The notes under the pieces were generated by a model that saw nothing but the letters and a program-made list of their open reading frames with translations, was not told where the DNA came from and made no database searches. A DNA stretch of 24,852 bases from assembly GCA_964408735.1 (NCBI GenBank), contig CAYPAX010000075.1, positions 1 through 24,852 on the forward strand. Direction: 5' to 3'. Of the stretch, positions 17,201-23,585 are shown piece by piece. Within the stretch, counting starts at the first letter, position 1, and each line of letters starts with the position of its first letter. The translations under genes were made by a program, and so were the position numbers. The DNA comes from UBA7887 sp964408735. Its GTDB lineage: Bacteria; Pseudomonadota; Alphaproteobacteria; UBA7887.

Positions 17201-17514
17201 CCACGCGCGAGGCTATCCTCGAAGCCACCCGCAATCGCCTGCGGCCCATATTCATGTCCACGCTAACCAGCGTGTTCGGCATGATGCCGCTGGTGATCTT
17301 CCCCGGCGCCGGCTCCGAGCTTTATCGCGGCCTCGGCTCCGTGGTGGTCGGCGGACTGTCGCTCTCGGCGATACTGACACTGCTGATCGTGCCGCCGCTG
17401 CTGGCAGTATTCCTGCCGAAACAGGCAGCGCGGGAGGCCGAAGTCGAGGCCGTGACGCCGCCTGCGCCACCGCCGGCACCGACCCCGCCACCGATCCCGC
17501 AAGCTGCCGAATAG
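14275..17514 (+). CDS. Efflux RND transporter permease (AcrB/HAE1-like)
   Basis: 1079-residue inner-membrane permease with the full 12-helix, two-halves RND layout: helix 1 at about 10-30 after the MNLINGAIKRPT start, the first porter domain (WPGGSPFEIEREI), helices 2-6 at about 340-500, helix 7 near 543, the second porter domain, and helices 8-12 at about 880-1045. The proton-relay region is unusual: helix 4 has D410-A411 (MVVDAAIVVLEN) where AcrB has two aspartates, and helix 10 has N957 (GIVVNNAILLVD) where AcrB has lysine 940. A proline-rich tail covers the last ~20 residues. With the adaptor it forms a tripartite pump; the outer-membrane channel must be encoded elsewhere. Substrate unknown. 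Confidence 0.92.
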   Translation: MNLINGAIKRPTAVVAAVMMVLIFGFLSLQRIPIQLAPDVSKPMVSITTVWPGGSPFEIEREILNRQEEKLKGIEGLVQMEGSAQNGRAEVKLEFGVGTNMDRTLLLVANRLDQVEFYPDEALRPTISTSGLSDNPIAWFILTRSDGNERPVHSYGDFVEDVIQERLERVPGVSRTNVYGGSAREMRVTIDPASMARFRLTVPRVVQALRAANASLSAGEVDEGKRRYTVRAEGEFETIEQVRQVVLTSDSDADTGRIGRVTIGDIADVAYAYKEPTATIRFLGENSLAVNAIRETGANVIETMDGITAAVDELNETALPEAGLIIRHVYDETIYIKSSISLVQQNIWVGGTLAAIILMIFLRSLRATLIVSLAIPISVVAAFVAMAALGRSINVISLAGIAFAVGMVVDAAIVVLENIYRYRERGLPAAEAAYKGATQVWSAVMVSALTTVLVFVPILIMELEAGQLFRDIAVAIAVAVLASLAVSVTVIPALSKTLLKRSNITESRLRLPLIDLVARAFASIIMGYVRSITLSRFMSLLVAGCIVAGTSFASYHFLPKLEYLPEGNRNLIFGIMLPPPGYNLDTMTDIALRVEDRVRNLWGSETGPEPEPDGPPKIRNYFFVAFSSQAFFGAGTYPETTERVAELIPVLSKSLWGEPGTFGFFNQPSLFSRDIGGARAIKLDISGANLEEVVITAQTAAGLVGAAYPRSEGHQMRPLPGLEMGSPEVRVVPDRMRLADTGVSALELALSIDAFNDGLRVAEITVEGQRIDLTLRGPEDQIDATQGIEHLPVVTQSGRILPVSMLANVDVTTGPTEIRHLERERTITLVISPRADIPLEAAIETVQTQVIDKLNEQGLPPGIQLRMSGSAAQLDLTFEAMMTNLMVAVVIVYLLMAVLFESFVYPFVILLSVPPATAGGVLGLFLLNQYMAAFGGFQALDMLTMLGFIILVGIVVNNAILLVDQTLHHMRDEGLATREAILEATRNRLRPIFMSTLTSVFGMMPLVIFPGAGSELYRGLGSVVVGGLSLSAILTLLIVPPLLAVFLPKQAAREAEVEAVTPPAPPPAPTPPPIPQAAE

Positions 17515-17572
17515 CCCCTGTCCGAGCCGGCCAATCCTGCTTGCCTGCCGCCACGGGCGACTCGTTTCTGTC

Positions 17573-17600
17573 TTGCAAAATGGCAGGATCGAGCGATACT
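17573..17600 (+). promoter_or_regulatory. Candidate sigma-70 promoter of the amidohydrolase gene
   Basis: TTGCAA (17573-17578) and GATACT (17595-17600) are 16 bp apart, about 125 bp before the gene start. The start of transcription would fall near 17607, just ahead of a run of seven Gs (17612-17618). Confidence 0.45.
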
Positions 17601-17609
17601 GATTCGGTA

Positions 17610-17726
17610 TTGGGGGGGTGCGGCTCTCGCGGACGTCAGTCAAATAAGAGTTTTTGGGCGTTACGTAGCCGGCAAGACCCCCCAACTCGAAAGTCGTAAA
17701 CGACAAATATCGGGGAGGATACGTAA
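17610..17726 (+). promoter_or_regulatory. Structured leader able to sequester the ribosome binding site
   Basis: Nested inverted repeats enclose the Shine-Dalgarno: TTACGTA (17661-17667) with TACGTAA (17720-17726, ending on the A of the start codon), part of the C-tract 17678-17683 with GGGG of the Shine-Dalgarno (17712-17715), and an inner GTCG/CGAC stem with a TAAA loop (17693-17704). In competition, TTGGGGGG (17610-17617) is an 8-bp perfect match to CCCCCCAA (17678-17685). Two exclusive folds, one hiding and one freeing the ribosome binding site, are therefore possible. The structure is read by eye; no known riboswitch class is recognised. Confidence 0.35.
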
Positions 17727-19051
17727 TGGAATTCAACGTCCTGAACAACTTCATGGGGCTCGTCTCGGAAGGTGAGATAAGCGCCGGCGACCCGTACCAT
17801 CTTGGCACCAGCTTCTTCCGCTCGGGCCAGGATGGCGGCAAGGTCCGCCACCACATGGAAGCCATAGCGGACAAGTCGGAGCTGCCGCGGCGCGAGTTCT
17901 TCAAGTCTGCGCTCGGCTTTACCGGCGCCATGCTGGCCGTCAATGCGGCCACGGGCATGCGCTTCTTCGACGTCAGCGAGGCTGAGGCGCAGGAAGTTGC
18001 GGCGCTCGAGGAAGTCCAGGACGCCATTCGCGGCAAGACCGGCTATGTCATCGACATGCATACCCATGTCTGCACCCGCCCCGAAGGCTATGTGCTGGGC
18101 GAGAACACGTCGCAAAAGGGCATGTGGTTCGTTGATCTTCTCGATGGCCTCGGCAAGGCTTTCGGCATGGAGAACGGCGTCCACGACATGAACATCGAGA
18201 ACTACGGTGCGATGCTGCTCGACGGCAGCGAGACCGATATCGGCGTGTTCAACCCGTTCGGCTTCCGCGAGGATTACGGCGGACGCGACATGGTGCCGAT
18301 GGACTACCAGAAGCAGGTCAAGGCGGCGAACCCGACACGCACCATCATGCTTGCCGGCGGTCTGACCCCGAACCAGGGTGTCACCGAGACCCTCGAGCGC
18401 CTCGAGAAGTACGTCAAGGAAGACGGCGCCTCCGGCCTCAAGCTCTACACCTTCGATTCGACCCCGAACTCCGGCTGGTGGTTCGATGACGAAGAGCGTG
18501 CCTACCCGATTTGGGAAAAATGCCTCGAGCTCGGCATCAAGAACATCGGCTGCCATAAGGGCATCCCGTTCGGCCAGTTCATGGCTCGCTACTCCCATGT
18601 CGAGGATTTCGACAAGGCCTGCGACGACTTCCTCGGCCTCAACTTTATCGCCTTCCATTCGGCCTGGCCGTATCACGGCGAGCTGGGGGCGTTGAAGGGC
18701 TTCAAGCCGCAACGCAACAACCTGTTCTGCGAGATCGGCTCGACCTTTGCCGCCACCGTCACCGGCCGTCCGGTGGAGTGCGCGCACGTGCTCGGCACCC
18801 TGGTCCGCGACCTCGGCGCCGATTCCGTGATGTGGGGCACCGATTCCCTGCTCTGGGGCAACCCGCAATGGCAGATCGATGCCTTCCGCCGCTTCCGTAT
18901 TCCGGATGAGCTGATCGACGGCTACGGCTATCCGCAGCTCACCGACGAGGTCAAAGAGCAGATCCTCGGCAAGAATGCGGCTCGCATTTGGGAGCTGGAG
19001 ACGGCGAAGAACGAATACGGACGCGACGTGCCGTTCGTGCATTTCGGATAA
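17726..19051 (+). CDS. Amidohydrolase-2 family metal enzyme with Tat motif
   Basis: 441 residues. The catalytic part (from about 105) is an amidohydrolase-2/ACMSD-type barrel: metal ligands H112 and H114 in IDMHTHVC, H277 in NIGCHKGIPFG, H311 in IAFHSAWP and D373 in MWGTDSLLWG. Family members hydrolyse C-N or C-O bonds or decarboxylate; substrate here unknown. A twin-arginine motif, LPRREFFKSALGFTGAML, lies at 53-70, followed by a hydrophobic stretch, suggesting folded export. It is preceded by an unusually long 50-residue hydrophilic leader. The 17726 start is supported by GGGGAGGA just upstream; an internal ATG at 17858 (M44) would give a conventional Tat signal but has no ribosome binding site. 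Its codon choice is smooth and GC slightly lower than its neighbours. It has its own promoter, leader and terminator. Confidence 0.85.
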   Translation: MEFNVLNNFMGLVSEGEISAGDPYHLGTSFFRSGQDGGKVRHHMEAIADKSELPRREFFKSALGFTGAMLAVNAATGMRFFDVSEAEAQEVAALEEVQDAIRGKTGYVIDMHTHVCTRPEGYVLGENTSQKGMWFVDLLDGLGKAFGMENGVHDMNIENYGAMLLDGSETDIGVFNPFGFREDYGGRDMVPMDYQKQVKAANPTRTIMLAGGLTPNQGVTETLERLEKYVKEDGASGLKLYTFDSTPNSGWWFDDEERAYPIWEKCLELGIKNIGCHKGIPFGQFMARYSHVEDFDKACDDFLGLNFIAFHSAWPYHGELGALKGFKPQRNNLFCEIGSTFAATVTGRPVECAHVLGTLVRDLGADSVMWGTDSLLWGNPQWQIDAFRRFRIPDELIDGYGYPQLTDEVKEQILGKNAARIWELETAKNEYGRDVPFVHFG

Positions 19052-19071
19052 TCGCCAAGCTTACGTGGAGG

Positions 19072-19105
19072 ATGGCCGGGCAGTGTCCCGGCCATTCCTC
19101 TTTTT
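19072..19105 (+). terminator. Rho-independent terminator after the amidohydrolase
   Basis: A perfect 9-bp stem (ATGGCCGGG at 19072-19080 with CCCGGCCAT at 19087-19095) with a 6-base loop is followed by TCCTCTTTTT to 19105. It is the clearest terminator in the window. Confidence 0.88.
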
Positions 19106-19128
19106 GACCCTACGACTTGGGAAAAGCC

Positions 19129-19407
19129 ATGCCGACCTACGAATACCGTTGCGAGCCCTGCCTGAAGATCTACCAGGTGCATCACAGCATGAGTGAAACG
19201 CCGGAAATTCGCTGCCCGGAATGCGACCGCGCTACCGAGCGCCTCATTTCAGCGCCCAATCTCAGTCTCGGCGGCCACACCAGCCCGACAGAGGCCAAAT
19301 ACGCCAAGATGACCATGTCGGAAGAGATCGCCCGCGAGAAGGAGCTGCAAAAGACCTACGAGACCATCTGGCTGCCGGACGCCGTCAAGCACGGCCCCGA
19401 GGACTGA
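19129..19407 (+). CDS. FmdB-family zinc-ribbon protein
   Basis: 92 residues. MPTYEYRCEPC at the very start and two CxxC pairs (C8/C11 and C29/C32) form a zinc ribbon of the FmdB/putative regulatory protein type. The C-terminal half is hydrophilic and helical. The name comes from a regulator linked to formamidase/amidase genes in Methylophilus; the molecular role is poorly known. It lies after the amidohydrolase terminator with GGGAAAAG before its ATG, so it must be read through or have its own weak promoter. It converges with the dehydratase gene, leaving only 7 bp. Confidence 0.88.
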   Translation: MPTYEYRCEPCLKIYQVHHSMSETPEIRCPECDRATERLISAPNLSLGGHTSPTEAKYAKMTMSEEIAREKELQKTYETIWLPDAVKHGPED

Positions 19408-19414
19408 CGGATCG

Positions 19415-20626
19415 CTACGACGCCAGCGGCAGGCAGGCCGGGCCGATGGGCTCGAAGCTCTTGTAGCCGAGGATGAATTCGCGGTGGCCGAGGCTTTCGG
19501 AGACGCTGCGCTGGCCGCCGGCGACACGCCCGATCAACGCGTAGATCTGCGCCCCCACCTCATCCAGGGTCGCGCGGCCTTCGAGAATGCGCCCCGCATC
19601 CACATCCATGTCGCCCGTCAGATTTCGATAGGTGTCCGGATTGGCGCAGACCTTTATCACCGGCGCCAGGGCCGAGCCCACCACCGAGCCGCGGCCCGTC
19701 GAGAACAGCACCATGTGCGAGCCGCAGGCGATCAGCTCGGCGATCTCGGCATTGTCGTTGATGTTGGGAAAGCCGAAGCGCGGCTCGCCGTCGGGAATGA
19801 CGTCGAGCAGATAGAGCCCGCCCGCGGGCGGCACGTCGCCCGGCTTGAGCAGGCCCGAGATGGCCGAGCGCCCGCTCTTGGCATAGGCGCCGAGCGATTT
19901 TTCCTCGATCGTGGTCAGGCCGCCCTCGGCATTGCCCGGCGCGAAGCTCGAATGGCCCATGGTGCGGTAGTAGCGCTCGGTCTTGTCCATGCAGGCGAGG
20001 ATCTCGTCGGCCAGGCCGGGCGTCACCGCACGCTCGGCCATGAAGCCCTCGCAGCCGATCAGCTCGCCGGGCTCCTCGAAGATGCCGGCGCCGCCGTCGG
20101 CGATAAGCAGGTCGAAGGCACGGCCCATGGCAGGGTTGGCCGTGATGCCGCTGGTCGCGTCCGAGCCGCCGCAGATGGTTCCCACCACCAGCTCGGAGGC
20201 CGCCATCGGCGCCCGCGGCGCCTCGGCAATCTTGCTCAGGGTCTCGCCCACCCAGGCCGCCCCGGCCTCGATGGTCGCCAGCGTGCCGCCCGTCTGCTGG
20301 ATCACCAGGGTCGAGACCGGCCGCCCGCTCGCCGCCACCGCCTCCTCCAGCGCCTGCCGATTGAAGCCTTCGCAGCCCAGCGAGACCAGCAATACCGCGC
20401 CCACATTGGGGTGCGTGGCAAGGCGCCGCATCATCTCCCAGCCATAGGCATTGGGATAGCAGCCGGGAAAGCCCACCACATGCACATCGTCGCCGCGGAA
20501 GCGCAGCGCGATCTCGCTCGAGACGTGGCGGGCGCATTCGACCAGATAGCAGACCGCGACGATATTGCGGATGCCCTTGCGGCCGTCCGCCCGCAGATAG
20601 GCGGAAATCTCGGGAAATTCGCTCAT
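19415..20626 (-). CDS. UxaA-family dehydratase/lyase, large subunit
   Basis: 403 residues matching the catalytic C-terminal domain of altronate/galactarate dehydratases (UxaA, GarD) and the large subunit of sulfolactate sulfo-lyase (SuyB). Evidence: the start with ADGRKGIRN (13-21), GFPGCYPNAYG, LLVSLGCEGFN, QQTGGTLATIEAG, VGTICGGSDATSGITANPAMG and HMVLFSTGRGS. Conserved cysteines in GC and CGGSD contexts are consistent with the iron-dependent catalytic site of the family. The ATG at 20626 overlaps the TGA of the small-subunit gene (ATGA), with AAGGG just before it. Substrate is a sugar acid or a related hydroxy- or sulfo-acid; which one cannot be decided here. Confidence 0.85.
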   Translation of the reverse strand: MSEFPEISAYLRADGRKGIRNIVAVCYLVECARHVSSEIALRFRGDDVHVVGFPGCYPNAYGWEMMRRLATHPNVGAVLLVSLGCEGFNRQALEEAVAASGRPVSTLVIQQTGGTLATIEAGAAWVGETLSKIAEAPRAPMAASELVVGTICGGSDATSGITANPAMGRAFDLLIADGGAGIFEEPGELIGCEGFMAERAVTPGLADEILACMDKTERYYRTMGHSSFAPGNAEGGLTTIEEKSLGAYAKSGRSAISGLLKPGDVPPAGGLYLLDVIPDGEPRFGFPNINDNAEIAELIACGSHMVLFSTGRGSVVGSALAPVIKVCANPDTYRNLTGDMDVDAGRILEGRATLDEVGAQIYALIGRVAGGQRSVSESLGHREFILGYKSFEPIGPACLPLAS

Positions 20627-20934
20627 CCCTTGAACGCCCCCTCGCCGTCGCGGTCGTAGCTGGGAATGTAGTCGCTCCGCAAATTGTGACCGTGCACCAC
20701 CTCGCCAATCGCGATGGCCTGGCTTGCGGAGCCCAGGGGCGCACCATATTTGAGGATCTTCTCGCCGGCGGCGATGGCCCGCGCGGCAACCTTGAAGCCG
20801 AGCGGCAGGGTCTTCGCCAGGGTCACGTCGCTGCCGTCGACACGCAACACTTCGCCGCTCTCGATGCGTCGCGCGGCGACGAGAACGTTGTCTTCCGGCG
20901 CCAGCCGGATCAATCTTGGATCGGTTTCGCTCAT
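20623..20934 (-). CDS. UxaA-family SAF-domain small subunit
   Basis: 103 residues. A SAF domain, equivalent to the N-terminal domain of UxaA or to SuyA, with DNVLVAARRIESGEVL, GFKVAARAIAAGEKILKYG and the C-terminal IGEVVHGHNLRSDY, where HGHN is the family hallmark. In single-chain UxaA this domain is fused to the large one; here it is separate and coupled by an ATGA overlap. I prefer the ATG at 20934 to the ATG at 20952. TACAAT on the minus strand (20941-20946) lies exactly six bases before 20934, and no Shine-Dalgarno is present, so the transcript may be leaderless. Confidence 0.82.
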   Translation of the reverse strand: MSETDPRLIRLAPEDNVLVAARRIESGEVLRVDGSDVTLAKTLPLGFKVAARAIAAGEKILKYGAPLGSASQAIAIGEVVHGHNLRSDYIPSYDRDGEGAFKG

Positions 20935-20973
20935 GCGCGAATTGTAGAGCATTCAGGGAAAGGGAAAAGAGCC

Positions 20974-21615
20974 ATGGTGTTTGATCGCAGAGCCCTGATC
21001 GCCGGCATGGCGGCCGTGGCCGCCACGGCCGCGCCCGCGGCGCGGGCTGCCTCATGCCTGGTAACGCCCGCAGGCCCCGAGGGGCCGTTCTATCCGCCCT
21101 CCTTTGCCGAGGCCGACGCGGATCTCACCTGGATCGCCGACAGCGCCCGGCGCGCCGACGGCTCGGTGATCGAGGTCGTCGGCCGCATCCTCGACGACCG
21201 CTGCCAGGCCATCGCGAATGCCGAGGTCGATGTTTGGCAGGCAAACGCGGTGGGGCGCTATTCGCACCCGCGGGATTCGTCCAACCCACGCCCGCTCGAT
21301 GCCGGCTTCCAGGGCCAGGCGCGGCTCGTCACCGACGCCGACGGCGCCTATCGCTATCTCACCATCGTGCCGGGCGCCTATCCCGTGTCCAGTTCCTGGT
21401 GGCGCCCGCCCCACATCCACTACCGGGTCAGTCAGGGCGGACAGATCGCGCTTACCACCCAGCTCTATTTCGCCGGCGAGGCGTTGAACGACAACGACCG
21501 CATTCTTGCCGCCGTGCCGGCGGGCGAGCGCGAGCGTGTTGTCGTCGATTTCTCCCGGACCCGGGCCGATGGCATACCCAGCGGCCGCTTCGACGTGGTG
21601 CTGGCCACGGTGTGA
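20974..21615 (+). CDS. Intradiol ring-cleavage dioxygenase family protein, Tat-exported
   Basis: 213 residues. The leader FDRRALIAGMAAVAATAAPAARA (residues 3-25) carries a twin-arginine motif followed by an alanine-rich core and an ARA cleavage site. The mature part has the protocatechuate/catechol dioxygenase fold: PEGPFY (35-40), EVDVWQANAVGRYSH, and the full Fe(III) ligand set Y96, Y136, H147 and H149 (WRPPHIHYR). At ~190 mature residues it is small for a classical enzyme, and it is exported, unlike the cytoplasmic enzymes of the ring-cleavage pathways. It may open catechol-like rings outside the cytoplasm. AGGGAAAAG precedes the ATG. Its stop overlaps the next start (TGATG). The divergent UxaA genes start only 39 bp away. 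Confidence 0.87.
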   Translation: MVFDRRALIAGMAAVAATAAPAARAASCLVTPAGPEGPFYPPSFAEADADLTWIADSARRADGSVIEVVGRILDDRCQAIANAEVDVWQANAVGRYSHPRDSSNPRPLDAGFQGQARLVTDADGAYRYLTIVPGAYPVSSSWWRPPHIHYRVSQGGQIALTTQLYFAGEALNDNDRILAAVPAGERERVVVDFSRTRADGIPSGRFDVVLATV

Positions 21616-22595
21616 TGCCGGACCGCTTCCGCCTGGCGACGTTCAACCTGGAGAACCTCGGCGACGGTGACGGCTTCGCCGCACGCCGCCGCCTTCTGAC
21701 GCCGCAGTTGGAGCGCCTCGACGCCGACATTCTCTGCCTGCAGGAGGTCAACGGCCACGAGCGCGACGACGGCAGCCGCGACCTTGCCCATCTCGACGCC
21801 CTGCTCGCGGATACCGCCTATGCCGGCTATGAGCGCGCGACAACGCTCAGCTCCTCGGGCAACAAGCCGCGCGACAAGCACAATCTGGTGGTGCTCAGCC
21901 GCTTTGCCATCACGGCGGCGCGGCAGATCCGCCACGAGCTGGTAACGCCGCCGTCCTATCGGGTCGCGACCGGAACGGAACCCGCCAAGACCGAAAAGCT
22001 GCGCTGGGCGCGCCCATTGCTGCAACTCGAGCTGGCGCTCGAGGGCGGCCAGGCCCTGCACCTGATCAACCTGCACCTGCGCTCGCGCCTGGCCAGCCCG
22101 ATCCCGGGCCGCAAGACCGGCCCGTTCTCCTGGGAGACCGCCGCCGCCTGGGCAGAGGGCGCCTATCTCTCAGCCATCAAGCGCAATGGCCAGGCCTTGG
22201 AAGCGCGGCTTGCGGTGGACGCCATATTCGACGGCGATCCGCAGGCCCTGGTCGCGGTCTGCGGCGACCTCAATGCCGAGGCCGACGAGATCGCCACCGA
22301 GATCCTGCGCGCCGATACCGACAACACCGGCAGTCCGGACCTGGCGGACCGGGTTCTGGCGCTGCTGCGCAGCGGCACCGCCGAGACTACCGCCTCGATG
22401 CTGCACCACGGCCGCGCCATGCAGCCCGACCACATCCTCGTCTCGCGCCAATTGCTGGGGCATTATCGCGGCATCGAGACCCACAACGAGCTGCTGCATG
22501 ACGAGTGGGTGGCGCTCGCCACGGGCGCCGGATCAGCGGAAAGTTACCACGCCCCCCTGGTCGCCAGCTTCACAATGCCGGCAAAAATGGGGTAG
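21615..22595 (+). CDS. Endonuclease/exonuclease/phosphatase (EEP) family protein
   Basis: 326 residues of the EEP superfamily of metal-dependent phosphodiesterases. Motifs in order: ATFNLENL (N11), CLQEV (E44), INLHLRSR (H154), CGDLNAEAD (D218, N220), MQPDHILVSR (D272, H273) and the end motif SYHAPLV (310-316). The last is normally SDHAPV, with Asp as part of the catalytic Asp-His pair; here it is Tyr311-His312. No signal peptide is seen. Members cut DNA, RNA, phosphoinositides or sphingomyelin, so the substrate is open. The ATG at 21615 shares one base with the dioxygenase stop, so the two are translationally coupled, an odd functional pair. Confidence 0.82.
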   Translation: MPDRFRLATFNLENLGDGDGFAARRRLLTPQLERLDADILCLQEVNGHERDDGSRDLAHLDALLADTAYAGYERATTLSSSGNKPRDKHNLVVLSRFAITAARQIRHELVTPPSYRVATGTEPAKTEKLRWARPLLQLELALEGGQALHLINLHLRSRLASPIPGRKTGPFSWETAAAWAEGAYLSAIKRNGQALEARLAVDAIFDGDPQALVAVCGDLNAEADEIATEILRADTDNTGSPDLADRVLALLRSGTAETTASMLHHGRAMQPDHILVSRQLLGHYRGIETHNELLHDEWVALATGAGSAESYHAPLVASFTMPAKMG

Positions 22596-22628
22596 AACCG
22601 CCGGCAAATGTGCGAGAGGGAGGCTGCT

Positions 22629-23456
22629 ATGGATACCGATACCCCCGCGACGATCACGGCGCCGGCCCAGTTCACGGTCAAGTCCAGCGAGATGCCGGTG
22701 GCGAAGGTCTATGTGCCCGGCGCCGGCCCCGACGACCGCAGCGGCGAGTTCGTAGAACACGACATCGTCATTCATAACGGCCGCCCCAATGCCGATGCCT
22801 ACGCCCTTGATGGCGACGGCTTCTCGCTCAGACGCTTCCCCACCGCCGTCAAAGACCTCTATGACGACGCAGAAGTGCGCGCGGTCTACTACCCGGAGAT
22901 GGAAGCGCTGATCAAGGAGAGCACCGGCGCCTCGAAGGTCGTGATCTTCGACCACACGCCGCGCATCGACGATACCGCGGCACAGGATGCCCGCGCGATA
23001 CGCCCGCCGGCCAAGTTGGTGCACAACGATTTCACCATCCCCTCAGCCGCCCAGCGCGTACGCGACATCCTGCCGCCGGACGAGGCGGAGGCGCGGCTGC
23101 AAAAGCGCTTCGGCTCCATCAACGTCTGGCGGCCGATAAGCGGCCCCGTCGAGACCGCGCCGCTGATGATCTGCGGCTGGCACGACATCGCGGACGAGGA
23201 CCTGATCACCGCCGAGCGCCATTACCCGGACGGGCGCGTCGGCAGCATCTACCACATCGCCTACAATCCGGCCCAGCGCTGGACCTACTTCCCGCGCATG
23301 ACGCGCGAGGAGGTGATCCTGCTCAAGTGCTACGACTCGCTGACCGACGGCACCGCCCGCTGGACCGCCCACGGTGCCTTCTGGCCCCCCGACACCCCGG
23401 CCGGCGCAGCGCCCCGCGAGAGCATCGAGATCCGCTCGATGGTCTTTTTCGACTGA
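22629..23456 (+). CDS. CmcJ/NvfI-like oxygenase (GA4 desaturase family)
   Basis: 275 residues from the ATG at 22629, which has GAGAGGGAGG six bases upstream; an upstream start at 22608 is less likely. The protein matches the CmcJ/NvfI group: VVIFDHTPRID (104-114), KLVHNDFT with a candidate metal-binding H132-x-D134, INVWRPISGPVETAPLMIC, YNPAQRWTYFPRMTREEVILLKCYDS, distal H248 in TAHGAF, and SIEIRSMVFFD at the end. CmcJ acts in cephamycin methoxylation; bacterial homologs outside antibiotic clusters are of unknown substrate. No signal peptide is seen. It has a 33-bp gap from the EEP gene and no other biosynthetic gene beside it. Confidence 0.82.
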   Translation: MDTDTPATITAPAQFTVKSSEMPVAKVYVPGAGPDDRSGEFVEHDIVIHNGRPNADAYALDGDGFSLRRFPTAVKDLYDDAEVRAVYYPEMEALIKESTGASKVVIFDHTPRIDDTAAQDARAIRPPAKLVHNDFTIPSAAQRVRDILPPDEAEARLQKRFGSINVWRPISGPVETAPLMICGWHDIADEDLITAERHYPDGRVGSIYHIAYNPAQRWTYFPRMTREEVILLKCYDSLTDGTARWTAHGAFWPPDTPAGAAPRESIEIRSMVFFD

Positions 23457-23516
23457 CGCGATTCGCGCTCGAACAGAGCCGTCTTGATGGGTGAGCACGG
23501 CTGATCGGACAGGCAC

Positions 23517-23585
23517 GGCGCCATCACCCAACAGCGAATTGGCGTGCATGAGATCGGCCATGTCGAAGCCCTCGGCAAACCAATT
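23517..23585 (-). pseudogene. Short remnant resembling a class III cyclase tail
   Basis: Directly after the TAG of the aminotransferase, and in the same frame, the minus strand reads about 23 codons starting NWFAEGFDMADL and ending near HANSLL. The pattern WF-x-EGFDT-x-DL followed by AK-x-LL is a frequent C-terminal tail of adenylate/guanylate cyclases and TPR-ATPase proteins of Proteobacteria. Nothing else of such a gene is present. The rest of the 23457-23585 gap shows only a weak inverted repeat. A chance match is possible. Confidence 0.35.

Noticed and set aside
17636..19042. Minus-strand open frame of 468 codons opposite the amidohydrolase
   Set aside because: The plus-strand gene has metal ligands, ribosome binding site and terminator; the antisense frame has none of these and no known domain.
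19484..20659. Plus-strand open frame of 391 codons opposite the UxaA large subunit
   Set aside because: Translation is rich in Arg, His and Ala with no motif; the minus-strand gene is clear and coupled to its small subunit.
23477..23502. AGCCGT...ACGGCT inverted repeat in the convergent gap as a terminator
   Set aside because: Only six pairs with a 14-base loop and no T-run.
23043..23561. Minus-strand frame of 172 codons under the CmcJ-like gene
   Set aside because: Apart from the short cyclase-like tail at its start, it is antisense to a conserved gene and has no motif of its own.
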